A DNA stretch of 64,000 bases from Bipolaris cookei (Eukaryota; Ascomycota; Dothideomycetes; Pleosporales; Pleosporaceae): assembly GCA_002286855.1 (NCBI GenBank), contig NRSV01000080.1, positions 57,428-121,427 of the forward strand, given 5' to 3'. A program made the position numbers and the translations under genes. Below, in pieces: positions 1-13,276 of the stretch (position 1 is its first letter; each line of letters opens with the position of its first letter). Below the pieces are notes generated by a model. It was given only the letters and a program-made list of their open reading frames with translations, was not told the DNA's origin and searched no databases.

Positions 1-573
1 CCTTCAAACCTCCAATCCCCAATTCTAGCGTCCTCCACATCCCTCGCCAACTCGGAAGCTCTCGAGCCCCCTGCCAACTTCTCCCTGGCGCGATACGGCC
101 ACTCCCCACAAGGCGACCAACGCTTCAGCGAAATCCGAATCGCAAGATGGGCCACGGATCTCCAGCGCAGCCGCCGCAACGAGCGCGACCGCTTCGACGA
201 ACTCCAAAGCAAAGAACGCGCTAGATGGATGCTTGAACGCGCTAACGAAGAAGCCGCCGAAGGCTCACTCGTCACAGTATCTCCTAGTGCGGCACCGAGA
301 GCCGAATGGGCGATGGTTAGACACGGTGATGAGAAGAGTACGCGCGGTATTGGGAATCGCTATGCTAGAGCTATGGTTGGACTTGATTCCCGCGATCCCC
401 TTGGCTTGTGCAATCTTAGCGATGAACTTAAGAGGCGGAGCTATGCGCTTGTGAAGGTTTTGGGGGGAGTTAGTGTCCTCGGTGCTGTTATTGTGGCTGT
501 TTCGAGGGCGTGTGGGGTGGAGACGGGGTTGGTACCTGCGGCGTGGTGGCGATGGGTTAGTGGGATGGAGTAG
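1..573 (+). CDS. C-terminal part of an unidentified membrane-anchored protein
   Basis: The frame is open from the first base to a TAG at 571-573, giving the last 190 residues of a protein that starts outside the window. An arginine- and glutamate-rich, probably helical stretch lies near residues 45-75. A hydrophobic segment at about residues 148-169 (ALVKVLGGVSVLGAVIVAV) could be a single membrane anchor close to the C-terminus, followed by a short tail rich in tryptophan. I do not recognise the family. A downstream ATG-only reading would start at 229, but the open upstream frame with similar composition favours a longer protein. Confidence 0.55.
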   Translation, partial: PSNLQSPILASSTSLANSEALEPPANFSLARYGHSPQGDQRFSEIRIARWATDLQRSRRNERDRFDELQSKERARWMLERANEEAAEGSLVTVSPSAAPRAEWAMVRHGDEKSTRGIGNRYARAMVGLDSRDPLGLCNLSDELKRRSYALVKVLGGVSVLGAVIVAVSRACGVETGLVPAAWWRWVSGME

Positions 574-1489
574 GTGGATTTTATGGTGGGTATTATGTGG
601 TGATGGGAACCTTGTAAGACAAATGATGGAAAGACTCTATTTTTTTGTGTACGTTGGTTAAGGGGCTGGGGTTACTGGGGTTTCGAAGGCAATGAAGATA
701 TGCTCTATACCTTCTCTTGTATGTTTTTGAGTGCATCTGGCGTGGTATAGAGTAGTTGGATAGAGAGTTAGGTAGATTCAATGAATGAATGGGACCATGG
801 AAAATGTTGGTTGATCGAGGGTCTTGCTGTTATACCATTACTCAGTGAAACCCAAAGATTGAAATTTGATCTGTTGGAACCTGCTGCACTACGTACTAGT
901 GCTTTTTCTTCAACATGAAGATTATACTTTGTCAAAAGACAAGGACTTTTCATATAATTAATCTCACCACATTCTCTCTGCTTTTTCATTAAAACAATAA
1001 TACCACACCTTTCCACGCCGCACATACCTCCATCTTCCCATCCTCCAAACCCACCACCAAATCTCATGTTAGTAAAAGCGCCATAAGCCTCCACCCAAAC
1101 CTTTTACACACGCCCATGTACTCACCGCCCTTTTTTTCTCCGCGGATCTTCGAGTATCTACACAGCCACTCACTCCCCTAGTACATTCATTACCCCTATG
1201 CTAAACAACACAAAAAACTTTCAAAGGTCTCACCCTCGGCATCCTTATGGCAGATATGAAATGGAAGCCCCAAAAGCTATCCAGCCCTAGCTCATGTGCT
1301 CTCGCTTACGGTTGCACGTAAGTTTCTGCCTTCTACCTTCTATACCCCGACTTTCACATAACACTGAAGATATCGGCAACGCACACACGCTTTTACTTGC
1401 CCGCGACTTGGGAATCGGACTTTTTTTGTAGTTGGTTGGCATTATGAATGCTGATTTCTGACGGTTTTCACTGAAGAGAACTTGCGGTA
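574..1489. other. Intergenic, no supported gene
   Basis: I see no convincing coding frame. A short ATG-initiated frame at 1246 runs into a good splice donor (GTAAGT near 1319) and could be a first exon cut off by the transposon at 1490. The 24 codons that follow a possible acceptor resemble nothing I know, so I do not call a gene. Confidence 0.4.
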
Positions 1490-3337
1490 GAGGTGCCGGA
1501 CGGCCTGAACACGAGCGCGGTGGTGGTAGTGCTGCTGCTGAGCGATTGGCTGGCTCCGCACTACCACCACCACCACCAGTAACAATAGTTTTTTAATACT
1601 GGCTTTGTACGGCGCTTGAAGCTGAGCTTTTTGCTTATTTGGAAGATTTTAATAGCTTTTTAAAATTATTTGCGGACGGCTTGACGGACTATTCGGTGGG
1701 TAGCTTCTTCAGCTTTCTGCCTCTCGCGCTCTAGTTTTGTCTCTGCCCGCGTCCGCCGCTGCGTATCTAGTTCTTGAGCTTTGAGTAGCCTTCTCTCCTT
1801 TCCAGCTTCGATCGCGATAGCTTTTTGGCGTTGTAACTCCTCGTGATTGCGCTGTTTCTGCTCATATTGGTGGCGAGCTTTGCGCACTTTCCGCGGAAAC
1901 CAGAAAGTAGCTCCACCATGGTAATCGTCGGATAGCTCGAGCGTGCCAGGCTGGGTGCGTTACTTCCGCTGCCTCTCATTAATAAGAGCTGCCCGAAGCT
2001 GCTTATTTTTTTTGCTGAACAAACGCTGTATCGGCGGATAGTTTTATCATGATTCTATTGAGCGCTAAGATTGATCCATTACTCTGTTTCTGGCTCGTAG
2101 CTTCATTGAGTAGCTGCCGAATCGTTTTCCAATTAGAAGCCGATGCTACTAATACGTCTCTATCGCTGTTAGTAGCTATAGTTTTAAATTTTTGGAGTAT
2201 AACTTCTGGATTGAATGGTGAAATTCCAGTAGCTCTAAAGGCTTGGAGACTCGATAATTCTTTGCACGCCGCGCCCCAGGATCGCCAGAACATTGGGAAA
2301 GAAATGAGATTTAGTGAATGGTATCAGCCCTTGGCTGGTATCGGTGAAGCTCGATAGCTCATTTGAGTATGCGGTAGATAGTGGCTTAAACAATCCAATA
2401 TCGAGCGGCTGTAGCGTACGGGTTGAATGCGGCGGGAGGATGGCTAGTAGTATTTTGTTCTGATCACAATAGTTAATAAAATTCATTGTTACATGGCTAT
2501 GATACCCATCTACGATAAGTGATCGGTAAGAAGATCGAGCTTTTGGCCTGGTGGCTGGATCGAACACTTGCTTAAGCCATGAATTCTGGATAGAGCTGGA
2601 TTGGCTGGAGTATATAATACTTGGATCTAGATATGATCCATCGGCACAGATACATGCGATCAGCGTAATTCATTCGCTATTGCCGTCTTGGATATTAGAT
2701 CTTTTTAATTTAGAGCTGAGAGAAGCTTTAGAAAAGATTCTGACTGAGCGGGACTGTACTTCAATCATGAAGCTCTTCTCATCCATATTATATATATGTC
2801 GCGACTCCACTTTATGTTGATCAATTTTTTGATGCAGGAGCTTAAAATAGAGCCGGTATTTCTTTTCTGAATCAGCTGGATGGCGGCTGCGATCGTTAGG
2901 CGTGGTGCGTTTGAGTATAACAAGATGCCAATAGCGATGAACAAAGCGATCGACCCAGTGGTATTCGAGCTGCTTCTGGGCCAGCTGCGATGCGTTATTT
3001 CGAATAATACTCCGTGTGGGTGGCGGACCATGCTTACTGAGTCCATCTATATATTCGATAAGCTCAGCTTCATGTTGTGGGTGGATTGCCTGCCGGTTCT
3101 GTGTAGCTGCTTGTCTAGAGGTGGTAATGCCTCGGTGGCGGCGGCTCAGCGTTCCTGGATCAAAATCATATTTTCTCGCGATTTTGGCGTATAAAAGCTA
3201 TTCTCTGTGCTTTAAGGTGTCAATAGCAGCAAACGCAGGGTCAATTGATTGCATTTTGGTTATATTGTGGGTGGTAGAAGTTGATCAGATATTTGGTGTT
3301 GGAGGACGTAACCCGGCGTTGGCCCGTCCGGCTCCTC
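1490..3337 (-). mobile_element. Degraded pogo/Fot1-like DNA transposon
   Basis: Inverted ends (GAGGTGCCGGACGGCC at 1490, its near complement ending at 3337) are flanked by TA at 1488-1489 and 3338-3339. The 1848-bp length suits the Fot1/pogo group. The interior on the minus strand holds a broken transposase. The ends and the protein pieces resemble the element at 53880-55494, so the two are probably one family. Confidence 0.85.
1666..3257 (-). pseudogene. Broken pogo-type transposase
   Basis: Fragments in several frames give, in order, an N-terminal piece starting near 3257, the motif YNMDEKSFMI (first catalytic Asp) near 2780, the second Asp motif VDGYHSHVTMNF near 2500, LQPLDIGLFKPL near 2390 and a lysine/glutamate-rich C-terminal coiled coil (1666-1887). 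Stops and frameshifts separate the pieces, so no functional DDE enzyme can be made. The family cuts and pastes DNA into TA sites. Confidence 0.8.
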
Positions 3338-4358
3338 TATCGTTTGCTTACGGCGCTACGACGGGCCTGCTTTCCGTGCCGAGACACGGGGGCTTTGCTG
3401 CCTGGCTGAGGGTGAGGTGGCACCGAGTAGGAGGGAGAGTGGGTGGTTGTGGAGAAGAGAGTTAGATGGTTACATAAATGTGCATTGGATGTTTGGTATG
3501 GCTGTGGTGTGGTATGGTAAGGTGTTTTGGTTGGTGCTAGGATACACGGCTTGCTTGCTGGTTTGGTGGGGGTGCTTGGGAGAGTAAGTGGCTTGTTTGG
3601 CCTTCTCCATTTGGTGGGATGTGATGGAGGGGATCTAGTATGCTAAATAGTTACATAAGATATGGGTGTAGGTGACACACTTTTACTCGTGAGGCTTGGT
3701 GCCGAGTCCGAGGCGTTAGGAAATAGCACGGCGTCCAATCGTGGATGTTACTAGAGATGGTAAGTAAGAAGCAAGGCACAAGAGTGAAGCGGATAGATCT
3801 GAACAATTCGTTGGAGGGTTGGCTTGTTGTCGTATATCTGAATTCTGTGGCGGAGCTTGAGGTTACTCAGCTTTTCTGCTCGGTAAGGGGGGTGCGCTAC
3901 CTGTCTTGCTGCTGTGTGTATGTGGGGGCGCGTATATCCGCCATGCATATTGTTGGGGTTTTCATGTGTGACCTTTGAGGTCTTACTTGCGTCCTTCGTT
4001 CAAAACTTTCGCTAGCATTATACATTTTCTTCCCTTGGAGGCCAAATGCTTTGCATGTACTGTCACGGGATGATGTCTAGGTTGACAGTGTTAGCATTTG
4101 AAAATATGTGGATATTAGATTATTGACCTTTGCACCAAATATGAGCTTCTATGAGGCGCTTCAAAGCTCGGAATCACAATTGAACCTCCTTCCACACATT
4201 TTGTGAAGTGATTGCGTAGTCTGGATCCGCCGCGCCATGCATAATTCGTGTCGTGCACATCCTTTGTGGATCGATCGACCTTCCCGTATCGGCAATTGAC
4301 ATGTCCTACATACTTCATAGAACTCGACCAGATAATGTGGCTTTTCTCTTTCTCCTAT
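3338..4358. other. Intergenic, no supported gene
   Basis: Open frames here are short, lack family motifs and have no convincing splice structure. I see nothing to annotate. Confidence 0.4.
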
Positions 4359-4368
4359 GCGTCACAAC

Positions 4369-4539
4369 GTATTATTATTACTATTATTCCATTATACTCT
4401 ATACAGCTCGGGGCTATGTAAGATTTTGGCCAAGGACCGTTCTATCTAGTTATTTACATGTGGAATTTTCTTCGTTTAGTACTACTGTGGTGCTTCGACT
4501 TGTTTCTGTTTGTGGCTGTGCCTCTAGCAGACGCCTGGT
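4369..4539 (-). mobile_element. LINE 3' end, 171 bp, with target duplication
   Basis: Reverse complement of the conserved LINE 3' UTR seen throughout the window, ending in an (AAT)n-type tail at 4369. It is flanked on both sides by the direct repeat GCGTCACAAC (4359-4368 and 4540-4549), so it is a heavily 5'-truncated retroposed copy. Confidence 0.85.
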
Positions 4540-4549
4540 GCGTCACAAC

Positions 4550-5838
4550 ATAGTAACGCAGCCAAAGCGCCTATTGCCGTATTTGGCAATGCTGACCTGG
4601 TTCTCGGGAAGAAGGCTAACCGTCTATGTGGCAAGCTCAAAAATCAATACAGGCTGGAGGATCGTTGAAATGGGGCTTCTTGATTCTAGCGGTTCTCCTA
4701 AAGTGGGTTATGTGACACTGGCAATATTGCGCATTCACGTGGTTCCGTTGATGTAGTGGAAGTAGAACGGCCCACCGGCGTCATCCGCGACCGCCAGCTC
4801 TTACCGATTAACGCCTCCGTTCCCACAATCAATAGACGAGCGCATTCAGGTTTCCAGCGGCCGTGGCAGTTCGGAGTTCAGTAATACTCCGTTGGCAGAG
4901 TCAGATACGATGAACTCTGGTCCAAACACACATAGTAGGAATCAGCGAAAGATGAATCCAACATCAAAATCGAGTTCGGGTCCGCAGCAGCTACAAAGTC
5001 AGCTTGGATGTCAAAACAGGTTATGATGTACGTTGCATAGAACGGCATGCGAAGAGTGTTCGGGTGTAAGTGAGGTTGGAAAAAAACAATCTCTAGCGTC
5101 GGGAAGTTCACCGATCAGGTGCGTACAGTACCCGAGACTTGGATATAGGCTAGTAAGGAGTTAGTCACTACATATACGAGCACCGGCGCGCGTTACGAAA
5201 CCGCAGCCGATGATGGCACTTGAAGCCGTGGCACTTTGCAATCAGTAGGATATGACAATGTGGAGGAGAAATGAAGCACAAGTGGCAGTCGGCAGAATGT
5301 ATATTGAAGCTACGGCACGAAGCGTATGCCGGGTATATGCAATGCAAAGGAGATGACGCTCACTACTAGCCAAAAAAGTACACCAAACGCGTGTGGATGT
5401 TGAGTGCACCGAGTTCTTGTAATGAAAAGCGAAAGAATGTCTTGCCTTACACAAAATGGACATGATGTAGGGGCCCTAATCCGTGTCAAATGTGGAGATC
5501 TGGTGGTATGCTTGATCAGGATCAGATTGTGGTCTGATCTATGCTGCTACCATATGCACAATGCCGTTTAGGGTTCATAGAGGCGCCATACGCTTGTTGA
5601 GATTGGTTCGCTCTCATCGAAACCATCTTGAATACCACATCTTGATCCTCCTCTACATATCTTGCATCAACTTCATTTTCTGCCGTTTGGTGTGTCTGAC
5701 ATGTCCGATTCAGCCGATACAGTTCAAGCGCACTGTTCATAGAAGTCATCAACGAGCTCGATACTCGCAGATCGATGGCGCCATATTAGCAAATTTCTAA
5801 TACCACAATTGTTGATAAGCCTCCTGTTGCGAGTTGTC
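4550..5838. other. Intergenic, no supported gene
   Basis: I found no frame with family motifs, no tRNA and no transposon ends. The short open frames overlap one another on both strands as in non-coding DNA. Confidence 0.4.
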
Positions 5839-7555
5839 CTACTTGCTTTTGGCCGCATCTTCCCAGATGCATCTGGTGCACATGCAATCGCCTCCCAGTG
5901 CTCCGACGGCCCATTCCCGCCTTTCCTTGACTGGAAGCCGCACATCGCAGTAGTGACCAAACACTTCTTCGTCTTTCTTCAGCCCAGGTCCCTTGGTAGG
6001 GTCTCTGCCCTTCCAATCTACGAGCTCCTTACGTGTCCAGAACCGCATAGACCCACGCCACTCCCATGCCACATTTGGATCGCAGCTGTGATTTGCAAGA
6101 CACCACATGGGGTGAACAGCGCTGATCTCAGGTCTCCCGTCCATTCCCTGCTGTGCGGACGCTGTTCCTCGGAATTTCGCATACAGTGTGTTGAAGATCC
6201 AGGTGTCGTAGCGGTCGCTTTGGGTAAAGATGTTCACATCCATCTGCTCCAGAACATGAATTGGCATGAGTACATTACTCTTGAACGAAAAGGACAGTGT
6301 TTGCGGCATGTTTGCAAAAGGGTCAGTCAGATGACCTGCCGAATCGGTTTGCCACGCAGTATCGAGATCCTTGCCATGATAGTCACCCCAAATATAGCGG
6401 ACCTCTTTCAGCTCCAGAGGGTGAAGCTCCTGGGTCTCTGCCAATGACAGCGCGCGAACGAGCAGAAGGCTATAGAGATGATCGGCTGCTTCACGAGCAG
6501 ACACCTTGCTTTGATCAACGCTTACTCCACATATCGAAGGGTGGTAGTGATCCTGGGCGAGGTCATGACATTCTTCGCTACAGAAGAAGACCTCGTTGCA
6601 TTCTTCACACGTTATGTTTTCACTGGCTGTGTCCGCGGATTGCGAGAGAGGTATGCTGCAAGCATCGCAATATGACTCGTGTAGTCTCGATATGCCAGTG
6701 AGCAGCGACTTCTCTTCTAGTATGGTTTCTCCAGGGGCTATATCTTCCTTGGCAAACAACCCTAGTTGCTTAGTATACTGTGGTTCTGGAGATTTCTCGT
6801 CTACAGATGAGGTAATGGCAAGAAGAGGCAACTCAGAGACCCTCACTTCCAGTTTTGGTGCTATGTCTGTGAGTTCTCCGTTGAGAAAGTTCAAACATTC
6901 GGCTGAGAACCGATCTGGCTCGTGATCATTCCAGGGATATTTTTCACGGCGAACAAGTCCTTTGTCGGGATAATCATCGACCTCGATGTCCTCAAAACTT
7001 TCTCCGTCCTGCTTACAGTAGGACTTCAGGCGTTGTGACAAAGAATCGTCGTGAGTTTTGAAGGCAGTATCGTCAGGAAATGCTTTCATTGCGCGAGCAA
7101 TGTAGTCGAACGCACTGCGTAAGCATCCACAGTCTAACAGGCTTTCGATAAGGATATCATACCTTGACAAATCAGCTTCTCTTGAATTTGTCAGTAAATC
7201 CAAAAACGCTTACATACGCTGTTCTTGACCACTGTGTTTGCGCATAATTCATGGTGTCTTCGTACTCTGAAGGAATGGCTTCTTTCTCGGCACTTATGGA
7301 TAAGTCGGCCATTTTTTCTGGGACAAGATCTGTGTGTGCAGCCTCTAAGGCTTCATCATGGTATTCGCCCTCCTCAATCAGCTCATCCACTAATATCAGT
7401 GCTTTATAGGCATCTCCTGCGGCAAGATCTGGATAGCCAAGATCCTTGTAGGCTCTGGCTAGGTTCAGACGATGCGCAATGCTGTAAGGCTGCTCAGGTG
7501 TAGCATGCTGCAGTGCGACTAATTTCTCAGTTAATTGTCGACGCAAGATGATCAT
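5839..7555 (-). CDS. SET domain protein with MYND-like zinc region (SMYD-type)
   Basis: Probable lysine methyltransferase of the SMYD-like group. Exon 1 runs 7555-7218 and exon 2 7162-5839; the intron (GTATGT donor, TACTGAC branch site, acceptor at 7163) keeps frame and gives 553 residues. An alternative acceptor at 7181 also keeps frame. The N-terminal 200 residues look helical and TPR-like. The middle has a cysteine/histidine run (YCDAC, CEEC, CSEEC, HPSIC) resembling a MYND finger split within SET. The C-terminal half has the SET motif LANHSCDPNVAW and a post-SET cluster CMCTRC. Substrates cannot be read from sequence. It is divergent from the WD40 gene at 7844 with under 300 bp between them. 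The start ATG at 7555 is the first in frame; a further upstream exon is possible. Confidence 0.85.
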
Positions 7556-7843
7556 ATCCTGCCATGGTCAGGGATAGCGATGAAACCCGGCAAATTGCAA
7601 CTTGCCTCCATGTTCAAAAAGTATTGAATGGCGAGCCGCTGTGTTCTTGTCGTAACACTTTTTCTTCTACAGAATCTTCTTTAGGGGTACATTGTGGGGA
7701 CTGTCGTTATCGATAAAGGTGCTACTAGCTCCATCCAGTCTCCCCTCACCAGAACTACCGTTTATCCCCTATACAGGACATGTCTATTTGAAGTCAGCCA
7801 GCTCATAAATTGACTATAAAAGCACACCCTCCAACTACATACT
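7556..7843. promoter_or_regulatory. Shared divergent promoter region (SET and WD40 genes)
   Basis: This 288-bp gap separates two divergent start codons, so both promoters must lie in or near it. A TATA-like ACTATAAAAG lies at about 7813-7822, upstream of the WD40 gene. Regulatory function is inferred from position only. Confidence 0.45.
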
Positions 7844-9349
7844 ATGCTTCCATCTGCAGCCGAGTTAGTGGCGCGATTTCTAAGAGCTAATGGATACAAA
7901 CAGGTGACGTCACCTCATCCTTGAGCTGGTATACACCCACTAACACCAGATTAGACGCTGAGCAGCTTCGTACAGGAAGCCGAACTGCCTCCTGACATTG
8001 GAACAACCCCCAATGACCTGGTCACGATTGAGTCTGTCTTGCAAGAGAAGAGGAAATTCGATCTTAGCCTCAACTTTGAGAAGCTTGGTCTTGATGACAC
8101 CGAGCAAGAATGGACTACCCAAGCACCTACCGATCCGAAGGTTGTGGGAACTCTCCCAAGTCGATCGAATATACTTAGCATAGCGGTCTTGGACCTTTTA
8201 CTACCATCTGCAACAGACGTTCGGCAGTACATTGCGGTCACTACTGCTGACCGTCACTTGCACTTAATGGATCCGCACACTCAGGAGTTTGAGCTTGCTC
8301 ACACGTTTTCCGGTTTCCAAGACTCACCGACTTTGGATGTTGTACCTGTAGATACTCAACATATTTTGATCGCCTCAATGTCAGGCAAGCTGACTCTATT
8401 CAATACGGCCAGCAGCACTGTGATAGAAGAGCGTAAGGACCACAACAAGTATCTCGTCAAGATATCTACTTTTTCGGCAGACAGGGCTTCCATTTTCGTC
8501 GCAAGCGCAGGCTGGGATGCCAAGGTATTTCTATACAAGCTCGATATCAGCGCTGAAAAGCCAAGGCTCGGGGACCCAATAGCAACTTTAACATTACCGA
8601 GTATACCAGAATCAACCATGTTTGTCATGTTGCCTGGGGATGGTACACCCGCCCTTGTCGTTGCTAGAAGAGACTCTACATCCCTGCACTATTACTCCGT
8701 TCCCAGCTCAGATTCACCAAATTTCACCCTCCTAGGGAAGCAAAACCTTGCGCCTCACTCAAACGCTTGGGTGGCGTTTACTCCCTCTGACATACAGATC
8801 TGTCCTACAAATCCACACATGGTTGCTGTCGCAACATCGAGGTGAGTCTAGGCGCTTGAGATACATGTGATACTGTACATCTGCTAATCTGTAATCTATT
8901 ACGTGTGCAGCACGCCACACATGAAGTTGCTGATAGTAAAGCTTCTGCTCCCCCCCACACGCTCTTCTGAGCCTGCTGCGGGTGTTAACGCACACTCGGA
9001 CGGAGCTGTCACACAAGCGTCGCAAGCTCGGGCTGAACTGGCTGTTGCGGATAAGGAGGAAGCCGCTATATTAGTCAACGTATCCACTCTGGCGCCACAA
9101 ACATCTTACTCAACGCCACGCTTGGTCTGGCGTCCGGACGGTTCAGGTGTGTATGTAAGCTCTGATGATGGGGTCCTACGCGGTATCGAAGCAAAGAGTG
9201 GGAAATTGATTTCATCTCTGGAGGCACACGACCCTGGTTCTAAACTTCGCTGCCTTTGGTCTGGCCACATGATAAACAATGACAAAAAGGCCGAGTACCT
9301 GATAAGCGGCGGGTTCGACCAGAAGCTCATTGTCTGGAGATCTCATTGA
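7844..9349 (+). CDS. LisH-like/WD40 repeat protein
   Basis: Three exons (7844-7903, 7955-8841, 8911-9349) give a 461-residue protein; the introns are 51 and 69 nt and keep frame, although the first donor (GTGACG) is not ideal. Residues 5-30 resemble a LisH dimerisation motif (ELVARFLRANGYKQTLSSF). The rest consists of weak WD40-type blades, for example LVWRPDGSGVYVSSDDG and the last one ending YLISGGFDQKLIVWRSH. Such proteins act as scaffolds in complexes; no enzyme motif is present. The partner complex is not evident. It is divergent from the SET gene. Confidence 0.8.
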
Positions 9350-10400
9350 GTTGACAAAATTCTTGACTATCTGCATTTGTCAATTTTCGGACCGGCTTCG
9401 TTACCATGAGCCAACGCCTGACTGACAAGAAGCGGTCTTCTGCAGCGGAGCCAAAGCAGCCAGTATCTGAATTAATTATAGCTGTTAAAATAGAAAGAGT
9501 CTGCGTTTTTATAATCAAAGCCTTAACACGGGGTGAGGAGGAGCCGGTCGTGAACTTTGTTAGTCATGCAGGTTATAATCTGCAGGTTGTTCATGAACGT
9601 CACAATATCATTGACTAACGTTGCTAGAGCGTCAATATCAGCAGCTTTTGTACTTGCAGAAGTATGACTGATGCTGAAATCTCACTCATCTGACTACCCC
9701 GCAGATTTTGGTTGTGAGCTTTTACATATTTTAACCTGCAAGCTAAGACCAACACGAATTGCTTTTGCCCGGCTATGTACGTAAAGCCACATTAAACGAT
9801 ATACGATGCACAACTAAAGCTGAAGATGCGGTCTGATGAAGATGTCAAGTATGAAGAGCGGTGAGATCTCCATGGGTGCTGCGGTGTGCTTGAAAGGGCT
9901 GACGGAGGTTCAAGGATGATTCGACAATAACCATGAAGTACCTCGTTTGCGGTATATCCAATGACGCCTTACGGTCCTGCAGGATCTCGGCCACCCGCTC
10001 GGGTACGGCTCTAGCATCAGATCTCGGGGAAACGGGTGGACCCTATGGCCTCACTTTTCGACGCCCCCTTGACGCCACCGCCCATGCCAGCGAGGTGAGC
10101 CTGGACGACGACAGAATGAAAACTCTCAGCCATTAATAGGGCATGGTATGCACCGGTCGAAATATGACCTTGATGACTCCGCGGAAGAGAAGGCATAAGA
10201 ACAGCGCTGGTACTACCACATGTCCCAGAACTCATCTTGTACGGTTCTGTCTTCTGACGCCAGGCTTTATTTTCTGTTCATATACCCCCACCCACTGTAG
10301 GGTATACTTGAAATAGCTATCTTATCTCATTTGTACCTGGAAACTACGAAACTATTCATTTTGCAAACTCTTCAATTTCGGCTACTTGCTTCTCGCCGGC
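9350..10400. other. Intergenic, no supported gene
   Basis: Small frames (for example an ATG at 9406, 70 codons) lack motifs and may be untranslated regions of the neighbours. I see no RNA gene or transposon end. Confidence 0.4.
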
Positions 10401-11415
10401 ATGTCATACCCATGCTCATGGAAAGAGGGGGATGGAGATTATTTGCTCGTGGTATCTGGCGTAACGCGCTATGCACCATACCTAGCTGGATGGCAGGAGT
10501 TCAAAGATCATCTCCGTAAAGTGGTCAAGGAGCAACCAGGGTGGGCTGATGTGTACTCGAGTCAGGGTCATAGAAGAGGAGAGATGCAAGGATGGTGTCG
10601 ACTAAAAGATAGGGAAGATGCAGACGCGGTGTTCAGTACGCATACTTGGTCCTAAAAAACGGTGAGGCATAACTAATTTGATGGCAGAAGTATACCACAG
10701 AGCCAAAGGCATGCTTGTACATGTCTGGGAAACCAGCCGTAGGGGTGACGGTTACCGGTTGATGCGGTGTAACTGTTCTACAGCATTTCCTGAAATACCA
10801 GAAGGTGGCCACTCCACTGGGCGTTGCGGCATTGACATTACAAGAGTAAACCAGTTGAGGAGTGGCAGAGCGGCACCTGTTGAAGCGTCGGCCCCATACA
10901 TGCCAGCACAGTCCGGCTACATGTATTCGACACACCCACAGCTGCAAGCTTATTCACAGCAGCAGCCAGAATACGCTCATGTTCCAACTTACCTAGCCTA
11001 CCCTCTGTCAAACCCACTGGTGTACTCAACCACCACCAATGGAATCCCCGTTAACATCCAAGGGGGAGCCATACTCACAGAAGCTCGAGGTATCTTCATT
11101 CGAAACTTGAGCTACAAGTGCACTATGGATGACCTCAATGCTTTGCTGTTACAGACTGTAGGTTATGCAATTGACATTCAGTTCATCCGAGACAGCAGGA
11201 CGGGGGCTTTCAAAGGCGCCGCCACTGCCAAGTTCGCCTCGAAAGAGTTGGCGCAAAACGCGGCAAACACCTTGAACGGCACAGTGCACATGGGAATGAC
11301 ACTACACGTGCGCATGGACACTGATGCCACAGTCGTGGGGCAGACCGAGCCCATGGTCGTGAACGGGTCGTACAGAGTGAGCTCAAGCACACAACATTCA
11401 GGGACGATAATCTGA
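10401..11415 (+). CDS. RNA-binding protein with RRM domain
   Basis: Two exons, 10401-10635 and 10688-11415, with a 52-nt intron (donor GTACGC, acceptor TGGCAG) that restores frame, give 320 residues. The N-terminal 110 residues look like a first, divergent RRM-type fold split by the intron. A low-complexity linker rich in Tyr, Gln and Pro follows (residues about 150-215). The C-terminal RRM runs about 218-295, with the RNP-2-like IFIRNLSY and the RNP-1-like region GAFKGAATAKF. This suggests a cytoplasmic or nuclear mRNA-binding protein; the target is unknown. Confidence 0.75.
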
Positions 11416-13267
11416 CCATATGCAGCCGTAATTATCTGTTATCACAACGTGGGATGATATTATACTATTGCATTTTATGGAGTCTGCTGGCATCATTTGC
11501 AGGCGACACCAAAATAAGAGTCAGTGATGAGATGCCAACATGGCCCATGGCGTTCTTATTGTTTTTTCTGAGATTGGTGCATATGTCTAGAAGCCACTGA
11601 AAGACTTTCCGAGGCTCATGGCCAATAATGTGGCGTGTTTCATCGGCGTTGCTGTAACATCCCTTTCACATCTAGCAGAAGACATACGTAATGCGGGTGA
11701 CCAAATCTTCAGTATGAATATGCGTAGTGAGTAATAGAGTTATGCAAGATATCAAACTACACAAACTCTACAATCCAAGCCACGTTATGTGCAACAAGGC
11801 AATCTCCGAGCCGGGGAGATACAGGGGCTTTGAGACGCGATGGATCGCTCGGTTATAAGTTCGACCATGGTAAGCAAGACCCTTTGCGGAATGTGTCACA
11901 AATTCCAACGTCGAGTGGAGTCTTAACAGCCATGAATAAGAAAATATATCTGCAGTCCCAAGTCTCTGGTTGGCTCGAGGTCAGATTAGGATTACATCAG
12001 CATGCTCTCTATGCGGCACTCTGAGCGAATATTACTAGTGGCTCCCGTCATCGCGACAACCCCTGTACATACTCGCTGTGTTAGCGCAGACGCCCACAAC
12101 ACACTCGGTACACAGGCGCTTGTTCGCGTATCGAAAATGTGTTTCTCCCCATGCTGTACCCACAACAGCACATGCGGACTACATCCGTATGACCAGTTCC
12201 TCGGGTCTCTTGGATCGATCTGTCACCAAATAGCCTAAATACGGGACCTGCAATCGGTGCCGGATTAAGTGGAGCCATATACTTCCACGCCTCTGCCCGC
12301 ATTGCTAATATCCTCGTCACGAGAAAGAAACATTACTCGGTTTCCGAATGAGTAAGGGGGAATGGGACATGTGACGTACTGTATGCCTTGCTGGGAGAAG
12401 GACAGCACGGTGACATGAACCATTACGCAAATTTTATATGAGAAGCATGTCATACCGCATCACCTCTGTCTTACAAGATTAAAGAAAAAAAGCAATAAAA
12501 ACGGGCCATGCATGGTTATCGGCTCAGACACGCATCTATCTTCAGGGATCATGACTACAGTGGGCGTAGTGATCTCGCCCCGAAACCCTGAGACGAAGAA
12601 AACGCCTCCAGATCATCCAGGCGAAGCGTCTTTGCAAGATCCGCTTCTGAAATCGAAAGGAAAAGAGCTGAGGAAAAATTGGAGTTTTTTTTATTTTATT
12701 TTTTCATCTGGTTCGGCTGGCGCCATGGCTGACTGCCAAGTCCTCCAGCTGGATTGTCACGCTCCACAAAAATCACGAGTTGTACATGTTAGTACGCATA
12801 CAAATGCATGCCCAGAACACGACGCGTGTTGCCATTTACCGCCATGGCTGCAAGGAAAAATGGGGCAGTATTTGTGCAGATGTGGGACATATGAATCACG
12901 TCAAGGGATATATGCTTGTGTGCGAGAACAGAGAGAAGTCGTTATTACATCAGCCAATGACAAGGAAAAGGGGCTCACTGATATGTTGGTATCTGGAGTG
13001 CATGTCGTGTGGTCGAGGTTATAGTGGGAGATGTTGGCTAGGCAGACTTGTCCCACCACCACCCATCGTCTTCTAGAGCGAAGAATCTAGATCTCTGATC
13101 ATGTTGAATCGTACGTTTTTCTGTAGCTTTGTTTTGATTTCGTCTGGTAATCTGAGTGTGTCCATCAACTATGCGAATACGAAGCACGTGGGAAAAGGCG
13201 TTGGAAGGAAAAGGAAAGACAAAAGACAACGTACGTTGATTTAACCACGCTTTTCACTGCATTTGAA
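11416..13267. other. Intergenic, no supported gene
   Basis: The longest frame (170 codons from 12512) has no recognisable domain or intron pattern and I do not call it. No transposon ends were seen before 13277. Confidence 0.35.
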
Positions 13268-13276
13268 CCCTATGTT

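Noticed and set aside
2049..2357. 102-codon plus-strand frame inside the first pogo element
   Set aside because: It is the complement of the transposase coding strand and has no independent support.
12512..13024. 170-codon frame
   Set aside because: No domain, no signal peptide, low-complexity Phe run from a T stretch, no neighbouring exon pattern.
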